Numbered from the stretch's first letter, positions 36,484 to 46,445 are shown. The stretch: DNA of 64,000 bases from Bacteroidota bacterium (GCA_002748065.1 PDRJ01000024.1:26890-90889); one strand, 5' to 3'. Notes: a model not told the origin generated them from the sequence alone. Translations and numbers: made by a program.

Positions 36484-37812
36484 ATGAAAAAGACCCCCAT
36501 TGACTACAACATTGTAAATGAAAAAATCCGGGAAAGCGGATTGGAAAGTGTAGGAAAAGCATCCATCCGAGAGATAAAAAAACTGATCAACTCCATTGAA
36601 CAAGCCACAGGAGAAAAGTTCGTACGCATGGAGATGGGCATACCGGGACTTCCGGCGGTATCCATCGGTGTGGAGGCTGAGATCGAAGCGCTCAAGTCAG
36701 GTGTTGCCGCCATATACCCCGACATACAAGGGCTCCCCGAGCTGAAGAACGAGATCAGTCGATTCTGCAAGCTCTTTCTCAATGTGAGTGTAAAACCGGA
36801 CAGTTGTATCCCCACAGTGGGCTCCATGCAGGGAGGATTTGCGGCTTTTATGACCGTAAACCGCATGGATCCCCAAAAAAACACCACCCTGTTTATTGAC
36901 CCGGGATTTCCGGTACACAAGCAGCAGCACCATGTTTTGGGCATTAACTACGAATCATTTGATGTCTACAACTACCGAGGCGACAAGCTGAAAGCGAAGT
37001 TGGAATCTTACCTGGAGAAGGGGCATATTTCAAGCATGATCTATTCGAACCCCAACAACCCATCCTGGATCTGTTTCACCGAAAAAGAGCTAAGGACCAT
37101 TGGGGAGTTGGCCAATAAATATGATGTGGTAGTGATGGAAGACTTGGCCTATTTTGGCATGGATTTCCGTCAAGATATCTCCACACCGGGTGTTCCGCCC
37201 TACCAGCCTTCTGTGGCGCATTATACGGATAATTACATCCTCTTTATCAGTAGTTCCAAGGCTTTCAGCTATGCCGGGCAACGTATCGGGATGATGGTTA
37301 TCTCTGATGCCCTCTACCAAAAGAGAGCCGAAGGGCTGAAACGTTTCTACAATACCGATAATTTTGGTTATGCCATGATCTTCGGTACCGTTTACTGCCT
37401 CAGTTCAGGAACTGCCCAGTCGCCCCAATACGCCCTTGCCGCCATCCTGAAAGCCGTTAATGACGGCACCTACAACTTTGTGGAAGGGGTGAAACCCTAC
37501 GGAGAGAAAGCCGCTGTTATGAAGAAGCTCTTCACGGATAATGGGTTCCAAATTGTTTATGACAGGGATGAGGAAAAGCCCATTGCCGACGGATTCTACT
37601 TTACCCTCTCCTACCCCGGACTCTCAGGAGAGGAGTTGTTAAATGAACTCATCTACTATGGGATCAGTGCTATCTCACTCTCTATCACGGGAAGTGAGCA
37701 TACGGAAGGGCTTCGGGCATGCGTCTCGTTAGTACAAGTGACACAATTTGACGACTTGAAATATCGGTTGGAACAATTCCATAACCATCACCCTATTCAT
37801 AATCAATCTTAA
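36484..37812 (+). CDS. PLP-dependent class I/II aminotransferase
   Basis: Fold-type I aminotransferase of 442 residues. The PLP-binding Lys259 lies in SSSKAFSYAGQRIGMM. Other landmarks are YPDIQGLPELKNEISRF near 79, a Gly-rich GSMQGGFAAF, and the NPNNPSWICF loop with DLAYFGMD carrying the PLP-contacting Asp. It probably removes the amino group of a hydrophobic or other amino acid to give the 2-oxoacid used by the oxidoreductase that follows 91 nt downstream. It is the third gene of the ligase operon. The substrate cannot be told from sequence. Confidence 0.9.
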   Translation: MKKTPIDYNIVNEKIRESGLESVGKASIREIKKLINSIEQATGEKFVRMEMGIPGLPAVSIGVEAEIEALKSGVAAIYPDIQGLPELKNEISRFCKLFLNVSVKPDSCIPTVGSMQGGFAAFMTVNRMDPQKNTTLFIDPGFPVHKQQHHVLGINYESFDVYNYRGDKLKAKLESYLEKGHISSMIYSNPNNPSWICFTEKELRTIGELANKYDVVVMEDLAYFGMDFRQDISTPGVPPYQPSVAHYTDNYILFISSSKAFSYAGQRIGMMVISDALYQKRAEGLKRFYNTDNFGYAMIFGTVYCLSSGTAQSPQYALAAILKAVNDGTYNFVEGVKPYGEKAAVMKKLFTDNGFQIVYDRDEEKPIADGFYFTLSYPGLSGEELLNELIYYGISAISLSITGSEHTEGLRACVSLVQVTQFDDLKYRLEQFHNHHPIHNQS

Positions 37813-37903
37813 TTAGGGGAATCATAGCAAGGATATCTGCTTTTTTGTTAATTTCGCTAAATCGGAGAGAACGATAGAAACTTAAACATATAAACTAAAA
37901 ACT

Positions 37904-38131
37904 ATGGCAAAAGTCAGAGGTGCTATTGTGGTTGATACAGAACTTTGTAAGGGATGTGGACTCTGTGTGGTGGCATGCCCTACAAAAACCATCAACCGGG
38001 CAAAAGAAGTTAACGGTAAAGGGTACAATTACGCTTACATGGAGAAGCCGGAGGCCTGTATCGGTTGCGCAAACTGTGCGTTGGTATGTCCTGACAGTGT
38101 AATCACCGTCTACAAAATGAAGGTATCGTAA
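37904..38131 (+). CDS. 2-oxoacid:ferredoxin oxidoreductase, delta (2x[4Fe-4S]) subunit
   Basis: Ferredoxin-like subunit of 75 residues. Two CxxCxxCxxxC clusters, CKGCGLCVVACP and CIGCANCALVCP, carry electrons out of the complex. It is the first gene of a four-gene operon (delta, alpha, beta, gamma). A near-match promoter box TAATTTCG lies about 48 nt upstream. It is normal in length for the small separate delta subunit. The complex oxidises a 2-oxoacid plus CoA to acyl-CoA plus CO2 and reduced ferredoxin. Confidence 0.95.
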   Translation: MAKVRGAIVVDTELCKGCGLCVVACPTKTINRAKEVNGKGYNYAYMEKPEACIGCANCALVCPDSVITVYKMKVS

Positions 38132-38170
38132 CCTCTTTCAAGGTATTAACAATTAAAAGAACAAAAAATA

Positions 38171-39253
38171 ATGGGTGAACTTAGATTAATGAAAGGCAAT
38201 GAAGTCATTGCCGAAGCTGCAATCCGCGCAGGCGTTGACGGATATTTCGGATATCCGATTACCCCCCAGTCCGAGATCATGGAGACCCTTATGGATCGAA
38301 AACCATGGGAAGAGACCGGTATGGTAGTGCTACAGGCAGAGAGCGAGGTGGCTTCTATTAATATGGTATACGGCGGTGCCGGATGTGGCAAAAAAGTAAT
38401 GACCTCATCCTCAAGTCCGGGAGTAAGCCTTATGATGGAGGGGATCTCCTATATTGCCGGAGCAGAACTGCCATGTCTTATTGTAAACATCGTGCGTGGA
38501 GGCCCCGGATTGGGAACCATCCAGCCTTCACAAGCTGATTACTTCCAAAGTGTTAAAGGTGGTGGCCATGGTGATTACCGCCTGATTGTGCTGGCGCCAA
38601 ACTCTGTACAGGAGATGAATGACCACGTGGCACTTGCTTTTGACCTTGCATTCAAATACCGCAACCCCGCACTTATCCTCTCGGATGGTGTGATTGGCCA
38701 GATGATGGAGAAGGTCGAACTCAGCGATTTCAAACCCAGAATGACAGCCGAAGAGATCAAGGAGAAGTATGGAGACTGGGCTCACATCGGGAAACCGGAA
38801 GATCGGAGCCAGAACGTCATCACCTCCCTGGAACTCCAATCGGAGATCATGGAGAAACGGAACGAGCATCTCATCGCAAAGTATAAATCCATGCAGAAGG
38901 ATGCCCTGTACGAAGAGATCATGACCGAGGATGCGGAATACCTCTTCGTAGCGTTTGGTTCTTCCTCACGCATCTGTCAAAAAGCCATTGAGATGGCTCG
39001 CGAGGAGGGAATTAAGGTAGGGCTCTTCCGCCCCATCACACTCTTCCCCTTTGCCACAGAAGAGCTGAAAAACCTGGGACAGAGAATGAAAGGAATTCTA
39101 ACCGTCGAGATGAATGCGGGCCAGATGGTAGAGGATGTTAAACTCGCCGTGGAGTGTAAAGTTCCCGTAGAGTGGTTTGGCCGTTTTGGCGGAATCATCC
39201 CCTCACCGCAGGAAATTGTCGATGCATTGAAACAAAAAATTATAGGAGGCTAA
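38171..39253 (+). CDS. vorB: 2-oxoacid:ferredoxin oxidoreductase, alpha subunit (VorB-type)
   Basis: Alpha subunit of 360 residues, of the type annotated VorB (3-methyl-2-oxobutanoate) in Bacteroidota, although 2-oxoglutarate or other acids are possible. The start GVDGYFGYPITPQSEIMETL is the family hallmark. QAESEVASINMVYGGAGCGK near 55 and SSSPGVSLMMEGISY near 80 follow, then the C-terminal domain with FRPITLFPFATEEL. It forms the catalytic core with the TPP-binding beta subunit. The neighbouring aminotransferase and ADP-forming ligase fit branched-chain or general amino-acid fermentation. Confidence 0.93.
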   Translation: MGELRLMKGNEVIAEAAIRAGVDGYFGYPITPQSEIMETLMDRKPWEETGMVVLQAESEVASINMVYGGAGCGKKVMTSSSSPGVSLMMEGISYIAGAELPCLIVNIVRGGPGLGTIQPSQADYFQSVKGGGHGDYRLIVLAPNSVQEMNDHVALAFDLAFKYRNPALILSDGVIGQMMEKVELSDFKPRMTAEEIKEKYGDWAHIGKPEDRSQNVITSLELQSEIMEKRNEHLIAKYKSMQKDALYEEIMTEDAEYLFVAFGSSSRICQKAIEMAREEGIKVGLFRPITLFPFATEELKNLGQRMKGILTVEMNAGQMVEDVKLAVECKVPVEWFGRFGGIIPSPQEIVDALKQKIIGG

Positions 39254-39258
39254 AGACC

Positions 39259-40071
39259 ATGGCAGAAATAGATATTCAAGATATTATCAGGGAAGAAAAC
39301 CTAGTCTATAAGAAAACAAAAGCACTTACCGACAATGTCATGCACTACTGTCCGGGATGTAGCCACGGGGTGGTTCACAAACTGGTGGCAGAGGTGATCG
39401 AAGAGATGGGTATTCAGGATCAAACCATCGGGGTCTCTCCCGTGGGATGTTCTGTATTTGCCTATAACTACATCGATATCGACTGGTCGGAAGCAGCACA
39501 CGGACGGGCACCGGCAGTGGCAACAGCCATCAAACGTCTGATGCCCGAGAAGTTTGTCTTCACCTATCAAGGTGATGGAGACTTAGCGTCCATCGGTGCG
39601 GCAGAGATCCTGCACGCCTGTAACCGCGGAGAGAACATCGTGGTCATCTTTATCAATAACGCGATCTATGGAATGACCGGGGGACAGATGGCTCCCACCA
39701 CGCTAGTGGGAATGCCCACCGCTACATGCCCCTATGGTAGGCAGATCGACCTGCATGGATACCCCATGAAGATGACAGAGATTGTGGCAACCCTTCCCGG
39801 CACCTGCTTCGTAACACGGCACTCCGTTGAAACGGCAGCAGCAGTAAGAAAGTGTAAAAAGGCTATTCGCAAGGCTTTTGAAAATCAAAAACAAGGTAGA
39901 GGAACTTCCTTTGTAGAAGTTGTATCCACATGTAACTCCGGATGGAAAGTGAATCCGGTTAAAGCAAACGACTGGATGAAAGCACACATGTTCCCATTCT
40001 ATCCATTGGGCGATAAGAAGGACTGTGACAAGGCTCCGGCAGAGGAGTATGAAAAATACATGAAAGGATAA
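39259..40071 (+). CDS. 2-oxoacid:ferredoxin oxidoreductase, beta (TPP-binding) subunit
   Basis: Thiamine-diphosphate-binding subunit of 270 residues. [20 protein letters not shown] gives the conserved CPGC near residue 33. The TPP motif runs [18 protein letters not shown] to [16 protein letters not shown], the GDG...NN pattern of TPP enzymes. The ATG at 39259 is chosen because it lies 6 nt after the alpha stop; an upstream in-frame codon would overlap alpha widely. It pairs with alpha to decarboxylate 2-oxoacids. Confidence 0.94.
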   Translation: MAEIDIQDIIREENLVYKKTKALTDNVMHYCPGCSHGVVHKLVAEVIEEMGIQDQTIGVSPVGCSVFAYNYIDIDWSEAAHGRAPAVATAIKRLMPEKFVFTYQGDGDLASIGAAEILHACNRGENIVVIFINNAIYGMTGGQMAPTTLVGMPTATCPYGRQIDLHGYPMKMTEIVATLPGTCFVTRHSVETAAAVRKCKKAIRKAFENQKQGRGTSFVEVVSTCNSGWKVNPVKANDWMKAHMFPFYPLGDKKDCDKAPAEEYEKYMKG

Positions 40072-40098
40072 TCCAAACACCATTAAAACGTAAAGAAT

Positions 40099-40644
40099 AT
40101 GACTGAAGAAATAATCATAGCAGGATTTGGAGGACAAGGGGTACTCTCTATGGGAAAGATACTCGCCTATTCAGGTATCATGCAAGACCAGGAGGTCTCC
40201 TGGATGCCCTCTTACGGCCCGGAGATGCGCGGTGGAACAGCCAACGTGACAGTGATCCTTAGCGATCAGAAAATCAGTTCCCCCATCGTAAACACCTACG
40301 ATACTGCCATCATCCTCAATCAACCATCCATGGATAAGTTTGAAAATGCGGTAAAACCGGGAGGCGTACTTCTCTACGACCCCAACGGAATCACCCGCCC
40401 TCCTTCTCGTAAGGATATCTCGGTGTTCAAGATTGACGCTGCTGAAGAGGCTGCCATCATGGGTAACATGAAGATTTTCAACATGATTGTCCTTGGTGCT
40501 TACCTAAAGATCAAGCCCCTTGTGGAGATGGGTAACGTGATGAAGGGATTGGAGAAATCCATTCCTCCCCGCCACCACAAACTGCTCCCTCTTAACCAAA
40601 AAGCCATTGAGAGAGGGTTGGAAGCAGTACAAAAGATGTCATAA
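40099..40644 (+). CDS. 2-oxoacid:ferredoxin oxidoreductase, gamma subunit
   Basis: Gamma subunit of 181 residues. It begins EEIIIAGFGGQGVLSMGKIL, the standard Gly-rich start, and includes WMPSYGPEMRGGTANVTVIL near 35-55. It completes the operon of delta, alpha, beta and gamma, and a terminator lies about 30 nt past its stop. Length and order match the Bacteroidota VOR/KOR operons. The acid specificity of the whole enzyme remains open. Confidence 0.94.
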   Translation: MTEEIIIAGFGGQGVLSMGKILAYSGIMQDQEVSWMPSYGPEMRGGTANVTVILSDQKISSPIVNTYDTAIILNQPSMDKFENAVKPGGVLLYDPNGITRPPSRKDISVFKIDAAEEAAIMGNMKIFNMIVLGAYLKIKPLVEMGNVMKGLEKSIPPRHHKLLPLNQKAIERGLEAVQKMS

Positions 40645-40673
40645 AATCCCTTTGGGAGAAGATTAAAAAAGAG

Positions 40674-40711
40674 AGAGGCTATCCCTTTTACAGGAGGTAG
40701 CCTCTTTTTTA
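40674..40711 (+). terminator. Terminator of the 2-oxoacid oxidoreductase operon
   Basis: AGAGGCTA pairs with TAGCCTCT across a 16-nt loop and is followed by TTTTTT, 29 nt after the gamma stop. Confidence 0.85.
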
Positions 40712-40765
40712 TGCCCCTTAGCGGCAATTAACAATGAACTTAACGATCCTAACGACGAATCACTA

Positions 40766-40781
40766 ATTGCCAATGGCTACA
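40766..40781 (+). repeat. Short dispersed direct repeat, copy B
   Basis: Identical to the 16-mer at 2872-2887. It overlaps the stop codon (40777-40779 on the minus strand) of the TPR gene, and with ATTAA/TTAAT sequences 40 bp away forms a weak inverted repeat (GGCAATTA / TAATTGCC). Confidence 0.5.
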
Positions 40782-41091
40782 TATCGTACAACCCCTCATC
40801 GGTATAAGGATTTTCAAAGTACAGGTTATTCTCGATACTCAATATACTATTAATCAGATAGATTCCAGCCTTCGCCTTCACATGTTCCGGCTCAATGGCC
40901 AGCACACGATTATAGGCATTCAGGGCATCTCCAAAGCGATGCTGTTTCTTCAGAACCCGACCATAATAGTAGAGGATATCCACCTCTCGGCAATCTGCCA
41001 CGCAACGCTCTTCCAATAGGGTTATCACCTCATCAATAGCCCCTTTCTCTTCCAACTCTTCACATTTTTTTAAAAATATTACCTTATCCAT
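40777..41091 (-). CDS. Small TPR-like protein
   Basis: Protein of 104 residues (113 if the upstream ATG at 41118 is used). It has helix-turn-helix repeats of TPR type: VDILYYYGRVLKKQHRFGDA and LNAYNRVLAIEPEHVKAKAG. I chose the ATG at 41091 because GAGAGGGAAAG precedes it at Shine-Dalgarno distance. It follows typA on the same strand by about 60 nt and is probably co-transcribed. TPR proteins mediate protein contacts; the partner is unknown. The C-terminus overlaps a short dispersed repeat. Confidence 0.78.
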   Translation of the reverse strand: MDKVIFLKKCEELEEKGAIDEVITLLEERCVADCREVDILYYYGRVLKKQHRFGDALNAYNRVLAIEPEHVKAKAGIYLINSILSIENNLYFENPYTDEGLYDM

Positions 41092-41150
41092 CTTTCCCTC
41101 TCTTTTTAATCTATCCATTTTTATTACCCACTGTTCCCCGTCAAGACGGC

Positions 41151-42965
41151 CTAACCCTGAGCGGCATTTTTGGCCCTCTTTCGATCGTTCTCATCCAGTA
41201 AAATTTTACGCAGGCGCATGGATTTGGGGGTGATCTCGATATACTCATCCTCCTTGATATACTCCATAGCCTCCTCCAATGAGAACTTCACGGCAGGAAC
41301 GATCATGGCCTTGGCATCAGAGCCGGCAGCACGTACGTTGGTCAATTTTTTGGTCTTGGTGATGTTCACCACAATATCATCCTGACGGGTATTCTCGCCC
41401 ACTACCTGTCCGGTATAAACCTCTTCACCCGGATCCACAAAGAACTTACCCCGATCCTGCAGCTTATCAATGGCATAAGGGATCGCAGTTCCGGTCTCCA
41501 TGGCGATCAATGCTCCGGAACGGCGGCGTTGAATTTCCCCTTTCCAGGGGGTGTAACCATTAGATCGATGGGCGATCACCGCCTCTCCCTCCGTGGAGGT
41601 CAACACCGGATTAGTTAACCCAATCATGCCCCTTGCAGGGATGTTAAACTCCAGAACCATACGGTCTCCCTTGGGCTCCATATTCAACAGTTCACCCTTT
41701 CTTCGGTTGGCAATCTCGATAACCTTCCCCGCAAAATCCTCCGGTACCACCACGGTGAGCATCTCAACAGGTTCACACTTTTGTCCATCGATCATCTTCT
41801 CTACCACCTGCGGTTGACCAAGTTGAAACTCATACCCTTCGCGCCGCATGGTCTCCACCAATACGGAGAGGTGCAGAATACCCCGGCCATACACCAACAA
41901 GCGTTCCGGCGAATCGGTCTCCTCCACCCGCAAGGCAAGATTCTTCTCCGTCTCCTTGAAAAGACGGTCCCTCAAATGGCGGGAAGTCACATAGATTCCC
42001 TCCTTGCCAAAAAAGGGCGAGTTATTGATGGTAAAAAGCATGGACATGGTCGGCTCATCGATGCTAATTCTACTCATGGCCTCCGGGTTCTCCGGGTCGG
42101 TGATGGTATCTCCAATATCAAAGGACTCCAACCCCAAGATAGCACAGATATCCCCCGCTTTGAGGCTCCTATTTTTAATCTTCTCTTTTCCCAGTCCTTC
42201 AAAGGCATAAAGCTCCTTAATGGTCGATTTCTCCACCGACCCGTCGCGCTTCACCACTGCCACCTGCTGCCCCATTCTCACTTCACCACGGGCAATACGT
42301 CCCACGGCGATGCGTCCAAGATAGGAGGAGTAATCCAAGGAGCTAATCTGTATCTGAAGATCCCCCGGATTGGGCTCAGGAGCGGGAATATGTTCCAAAA
42401 TCATGTCCAGAAGGTGGCTCACATCATCGGTAGGGTTGCGCCAATCTGCTGCCATCCAGCCCTGCTTGGAAGAGCCATAAACCGTGGGAAAATCCAACTG
42501 CTCCTCCGTTGCATCCAAGTTGAACATCAGATCAAAAACCGACTCCTGGGTAATATCGGGAGAACAATTGGGTTTATCCACTTTATTGATAACCACGATG
42601 GGCTTCAGGTTCAACTCTATGGCCTTTTGCAACACAAAGCGAGTCTGGGGCATGGGGCCTTCGAAGGCATCCACCACAAGCAAAACCCCATCGGCCATAT
42701 TAAGGACACGCTCCACTTCACCGCCAAAATCGGTATGACCGGGAGTATCAATAATATTAATTTTGACTCCTTTATACCTCACGGAAACATTCTTTGAGAG
42801 AATGGTGATACCCCGCTCACGCTCCAAATCATTGGAATCAAGAATAAGGTCATCCACCTCCTGATTTTCCCGAAACATCTTCACTTGATGTAAGATACGA
42901 TCCACAAGGGTGGTCTTCCCATGATCCACGTGTGCAATAATTGCTATATTTCTCAATGCTTCCAT
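41151..42965 (-). CDS. typA: Translational GTPase TypA/BipA
   Basis: Ribosome-associated GTPase of 604 residues that aids ribosome assembly and stress translation. The P-loop [12 protein letters not shown] is near residue 11, switch [14 protein letters not shown] near 72, and NKVDKPN near 127. EF-G-like domain III and V segments follow, then the BipA-specific C-terminal domain ([20 protein letters not shown]). The ATG at 42965 is used, since the codon two positions upstream is TTG. A TACTTTTG box lies about 32 nt upstream. It leads a two-gene unit with the TPR protein. Confidence 0.97.
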   Translation of the reverse strand: MEALRNIAIIAHVDHGKTTLVDRILHQVKMFRENQEVDDLILDSNDLERERGITILSKNVSVRYKGVKINIIDTPGHTDFGGEVERVLNMADGVLLVVDAFEGPMPQTRFVLQKAIELNLKPIVVINKVDKPNCSPDITQESVFDLMFNLDATEEQLDFPTVYGSSKQGWMAADWRNPTDDVSHLLDMILEHIPAPEPNPGDLQIQISSLDYSSYLGRIAVGRIARGEVRMGQQVAVVKRDGSVEKSTIKELYAFEGLGKEKIKNRSLKAGDICAILGLESFDIGDTITDPENPEAMSRISIDEPTMSMLFTINNSPFFGKEGIYVTSRHLRDRLFKETEKNLALRVEETDSPERLLVYGRGILHLSVLVETMRREGYEFQLGQPQVVEKMIDGQKCEPVEMLTVVVPEDFAGKVIEIANRRKGELLNMEPKGDRMVLEFNIPARGMIGLTNPVLTSTEGEAVIAHRSNGYTPWKGEIQRRRSGALIAMETGTAIPYAIDKLQDRGKFFVDPGEEVYTGQVVGENTRQDDIVVNITKTKKLTNVRAAGSDAKAMIVPAVKFSLEEAMEYIKEDEYIEITPKSMRLRKILLDENDRKRAKNAAQG

Positions 42966-42996
42966 AAACAAACTTCTAAATCGATTAAAGAGGGCG

Positions 42997-43004
42997 CAAA
43001 AGTA
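42997..43004 (-). promoter_or_regulatory. -7 promoter box for typA
   Basis: The minus strand reads TACTTTTG 31 nt before the typA ATG at 42965. Confidence 0.6.
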
Positions 43005-43057
43005 TCACTAAAACAACGATATTACACTATTACGAACAAAATAAACTGGATTAATTA

Positions 43058-43221
43058 GTCTCTTTCCATAAAGTCAGCGTTTTGAGCAGCGCCTCTATCG
43101 AACATTCAAACTCGAGGCTTGCGAAGACTGAAACAGGAGAGTTTACCCGGATAAATGCGATGTATTGAGCAACGCCGAAATGACCATTGGGAAGAGAAGC
43201 GTCACGAAGAGGGCGGACTTT
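43058..43221 (+). mobile_element. MITE-like element, long and diverged copy 5
   Basis: The left end GTCTCTTTCCATAAAGTC is preceded by AATTA (43053-43057), the same flank as the tandem pair. The body matches the 152-bp family but has about 25 extra bases after TTTACCCGGATAAATG, and the right terminus is lost past GGACTTT. The 345-bp typA-GH31 gap otherwise holds two promoters. Confidence 0.72.
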
Positions 43222-43276
43222 CTCTTCCAGAATATGGGTTTTTTACGGGGCGATGTGGGCATTAAGAATTATCATG

Positions 43277-43284
43277 TACATTTG
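43277..43284 (+). promoter_or_regulatory. -7 promoter box for the GH31 gene
   Basis: TACATTTG lies 27 nt before the ATG at 43312, just downstream of the diverged 152-bp element. This supports the ATG over an upstream in-frame codon at 43165. Confidence 0.6.
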
Positions 43285-43311
43285 TGCGGCACAGACAAAC
43301 CTTCTTGCCCT

Positions 43312-45681
43312 ATGAAAGATCACAAAAGTTATATCATAACATTTCTGCTGCTGACACTCCCCATTACGCTTCTCTTTTCACAAACCTTCCAAGGGTACGT
43401 CACAAAAGGGAACAAGATCTCCGTAAACGTTGGTGAAGGCACATACCTGATCACCCCCTTCTCCGAACGAATCATTAAGGTGGAGTTCCTACCGGATGGC
43501 GCAGAAGAGGGGGCTCTCTCTTTTGCCGTCGTTACGCCACCGGAGGAGGTGGCATTCCGGCTAAGTGAAACGGCCGACTCGCTTCATATCCGTACGGATG
43601 GGATCGCTGTTCACATGGGGAAAACACCCTTTGGGATGAGGTTTTCATACCGGGGAGAGCAACTTATGGAGAGTGGTTTTCCCCAAAAGAGGAACGAAAT
43701 AACACTCCAAATCACAGAGGAGGAAGTCCTCTATGGCGGCGGGGCACGGGTGCTGGGAATGAATCGCCGGGGTCACAAGTTACAGCTCTACAACCGGGCT
43801 CATTATGGGTATGAAACACACTCCGAACTCATGAATTACGCCCTCCCCCTTTTTCTCTCTTCCAAGCGGTATGCCGTACTCTTTGACAATGCCTCTTCGG
43901 GATGGTTAGACCTGGACAGCGAAAAGCAGAATAGGATCACCTATGAGGCCTCGGGAGGGAGCCTCAACTACTACGTGATTGCCGACAGCACTTGGTACGG
44001 ATTGACCGAGGCTTACACCGGCCTCACAGGGCGCCAGCCGCTCCTGCCTCGCTGGGCATTGGGAAACTTTACCAGCAGGTTTGGCTACCATTCACAAAAA
44101 GAGGTTCTCAACACCCTTGCACAATACAAAAAGTACGACATTCCGGTGGAGGCAGCCATTATCGACATCTACTGGTTCGGAAAAGGGATCTTCCATGAGA
44201 TGGGCAACCTGGCGTGGTATCGCGACAGCTTTCCCAATCCCTCCCAAATGATCACCAAGCTCAACGAAGAGCAAATCAAAACCATTCTTGTAACTGAGCC
44301 CTTTATCCTAACCACCTCCCAGCGCTGGGAAGAGGCATGCAAGGAGCAGGTACTTTGCACGGACAGCCTGGGCAACCCCTTCACCTACGACTTCTATTTT
44401 GGGCATACGGGGCTGGTGGACATCTTCAAACCCGAAGCCAAAAAATGGTTTTGGTCAATCTATCACCACTTCATCCAAGAGGGTATTGGCGGTTGGTGGG
44501 GTGACCTGGGAGAGCCGGAGGTACACCCTTCCGACCTACAACACGTCAACGGCAGTGCTGACGAGCTACACAACGCCTATGGACATGAATGGGCGAAAAT
44601 GATCTATCAAGGGTATGAGCGCGACTTCCCCCAACAGCGCCCCTTTATCCTTATGCGGGCAGGATACGCAGGCTCACAACGTTACGGGATCATCCCGTGG
44701 AGTGGCGATGTATCCCGTTCGTGGGGAGGGCTCTACGCCCAGCCGGAGATCTCGCTCCAGATGGGCATGCAGGGACTGGCCTACATGCACTCCGATCTGG
44801 GAGGCTTTGCCGGAGGGGATAGTATCGATAACGAGCTCTACATCCGATGGCTGCAATACGGCGTCTTTCAACCCATCTATCGCCCACATGCCCAAGAACA
44901 TATTGCTCCCGAACCGGTATTCCAGCATGACACCACAAGGGCACATGCAAAAAACGCCATTCAACTGCGCTACCAACTCCTCCCCTACCTTTACAATATG
45001 GTATACGAAAACCACCGGACCGGAAAACCGCTGATGATTCCCCTCTTTTACGAATTTCCCGAAAACAGCGCCCTGTGGAGCTATGACTCTTCCTACTTGT
45101 GGGGAGACGCCTTTCTGGTAACCCCGGTAAAGGAGCCGGGCATCAAGCACATGAAGATCTACCTTCCGGGAGAAGAACCATGGGTTGATTTCTATACAGG
45201 GCAAACCTACAAAGGAGGAAAACATATCACTGTACCCATCACCATAGATCATCTTCCGCTATTTGTAAAAAGTGGTTCGCTCATTCCCATGAGTACCAGC
45301 AAAGGGAATACCGCCCACTATGACCTAAACCACCTGGAGATGCACTATTATGCCAAAGAGGGGAAAGCCTCCTATCAACTCTACCATGACGATGGCACCA
45401 CCCCCCATGCAGAAGAGAAAGGAGAAGCCACCTTCTATCATTTCTCCACCCGGATGGATAACCAACAACTGGAACTCTCTTCCCTGGCCTCCGGATACCC
45501 ACAAGAGCCTATCACCTTTACCTGGGTTATTCATAACCTACCAGAAATACCCACACAAATTGTTGATGCAAAAGGAGCACCCTTGAACTTCGATTGGGAT
45601 GCCTCCCAAAACGTACTAACCATCCCCCATAAACTCTCGAAAACAATCACCATTCATTTAACAAAGAAACATGGAATATGA
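43312..45681 (+). CDS. Glycoside hydrolase family 31 (alpha-glucosidase/xylosidase-like), secreted
   Basis: Secreted glycosidase of 789 residues. The ATG at 43312 starts a signal peptide ([20 protein letters not shown]). The GH31 N-terminal beta-sandwich is followed by the barrel with [14 protein letters not shown] near 143, [11 protein letters not shown] near 284, the nucleophile Asp398 in [11 protein letters not shown], and the acid/base region [12 protein letters not shown]-terminal beta domain ends near 789. It acts on alpha-linked glucosides or xylosides; which one cannot be told. The stop overlaps the next gene by 11 nt. Confidence 0.93.
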   Translation: MKDHKSYIITFLLLTLPITLLFSQTFQGYVTKGNKISVNVGEGTYLITPFSERIIKVEFLPDGAEEGALSFAVVTPPEEVAFRLSETADSLHIRTDGIAVHMGKTPFGMRFSYRGEQLMESGFPQKRNEITLQITEEEVLYGGGARVLGMNRRGHKLQLYNRAHYGYETHSELMNYALPLFLSSKRYAVLFDNASSGWLDLDSEKQNRITYEASGGSLNYYVIADSTWYGLTEAYTGLTGRQPLLPRWALGNFTSRFGYHSQKEVLNTLAQYKKYDIPVEAAIIDIYWFGKGIFHEMGNLAWYRDSFPNPSQMITKLNEEQIKTILVTEPFILTTSQRWEEACKEQVLCTDSLGNPFTYDFYFGHTGLVDIFKPEAKKWFWSIYHHFIQEGIGGWWGDLGEPEVHPSDLQHVNGSADELHNAYGHEWAKMIYQGYERDFPQQRPFILMRAGYAGSQRYGIIPWSGDVSRSWGGLYAQPEISLQMGMQGLAYMHSDLGGFAGGDSIDNELYIRWLQYGVFQPIYRPHAQEHIAPEPVFQHDTTRAHAKNAIQLRYQLLPYLYNMVYENHRTGKPLMIPLFYEFPENSALWSYDSSYLWGDAFLVTPVKEPGIKHMKIYLPGEEPWVDFYTGQTYKGGKHITVPITIDHLPLFVKSGSLIPMSTSKGNTAHYDLNHLEMHYYAKEGKASYQLYHDDGTTPHAEEKGEATFYHFSTRMDNQQLELSSLASGYPQEPITFTWVIHNLPEIPTQIVDAKGAPLNFDWDASQNVLTIPHKLSKTITIHLTKKHGI

Positions 45682-46171
45682 AGTTTATAAAGGCGACATC
45701 ACAACCATAGCCGTGGATGTGATTGTCAATGCGGCCAACTCCTCGCTATTGGGAGGCGGCGGGGTCGATGGTGCGATCCACCGAAAAGGGGGAAAGCAGA
45801 TTTTAGCGGAGTGTATCCTCATCCGAAACCGTCAAGGAGGGTGTCCGGTGGGCGAAGCGGTGATCACCAACGCGGGAAACCTTCCGGCAAAAAAGGTAAT
45901 TCATACCGTTGGCCCCATCTGGAGAGGCGGAGAAGACGGGGAAGCTGAAAAGCTTAAGACAGCCTACCTGAACTGCCTGAAACTTGCAGAGCAACATCAC
46001 CTTAAAACTATTGCCTTTCCCAACATTAGTACCGGGGTTTATCGCTTTCCTAAAAAATATGCGGCAGCCATCGCCCTGGAAACAATACGCTCTTACGAAA
46101 GCAACCTACTGGAAAAGGTAATCTTTGTCTGTTTTGATGAAGAGAATTACAACCTCTATAAAAATAGTTAA
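45671..46171 (+). CDS. Macro domain protein (ADP-ribose / O-acetyl-ADP-ribose hydrolase-like)
   Basis: Single macro domain of 166 residues in the MacroD/YmdB class, which removes ADP-ribose or hydrolyses O-acetyl-ADP-ribose. Motifs include [20 protein letters not shown] near residue 20 and [17 protein letters not shown] near 118. No signal peptide is seen. Its ATG lies inside the end of the GH31 gene (11-nt overlap), so translation is probably coupled, which is odd for a secreted glycosidase and a cytosolic enzyme. Its stop TAA overlaps the first base of a 152-bp element. Confidence 0.93.
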   Translation: MEYEVYKGDITTIAVDVIVNAANSSLLGGGGVDGAIHRKGGKQILAECILIRNRQGGCPVGEAVITNAGNLPAKKVIHTVGPIWRGGEDGEAEKLKTAYLNCLKLAEQHHLKTIAFPNISTGVYRFPKKYAAAIALETIRSYESNLLEKVIFVCFDEENYNLYKNS

Positions 46172-46322
46172 TGTCTGTCCATAAAGTCAGCGTTTTGAGC
46201 AGCGGCTGTATAGAACGTTCGAATTCGAGGCTTACGAAGGCTGAAATAGGGGCGTTTACTGGGGGAAATACCCCTTTGGAAGAGAAGCATCACAAAGAAG
46301 TTGAACGTTATAGACGAACGCT
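46171..46322 (+). mobile_element. MITE-like 152-bp element, copy 6 (intact, with 5-bp direct repeat)
   Basis: Full length with left ATGTCTGTCCATAAAGTC and right GAACGTTATAGACGAACGCT. It is flanked by AGTTA on both sides (46166-46170 and 46323-46327), consistent with a 5-bp target duplication. The macro-domain stop TAA ends on its first base. Confidence 0.84.
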
Positions 46323-46445
46323 AGTTAGCCCTTCTTCGTCGGAGGAGACTCCAAGCGCAAAGCAAAAAGACCTTCCCCTACCCATACAGACTAATGTTAC
46401 GGAGTCAATGATTCCGTGTAAAAGTGCACAAATCAAAGAAAACGA

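Noticed and set aside
35574..36500. Minus-strand open frame of 308 codons.
   Set aside because: It overlaps the ligase end, the membrane-protein gene and the aminotransferase start, all of which have clear motifs.
41781..42797. Plus-strand open frame of 338 codons.
   Set aside because: It is antisense to typA and is His-rich without motifs.
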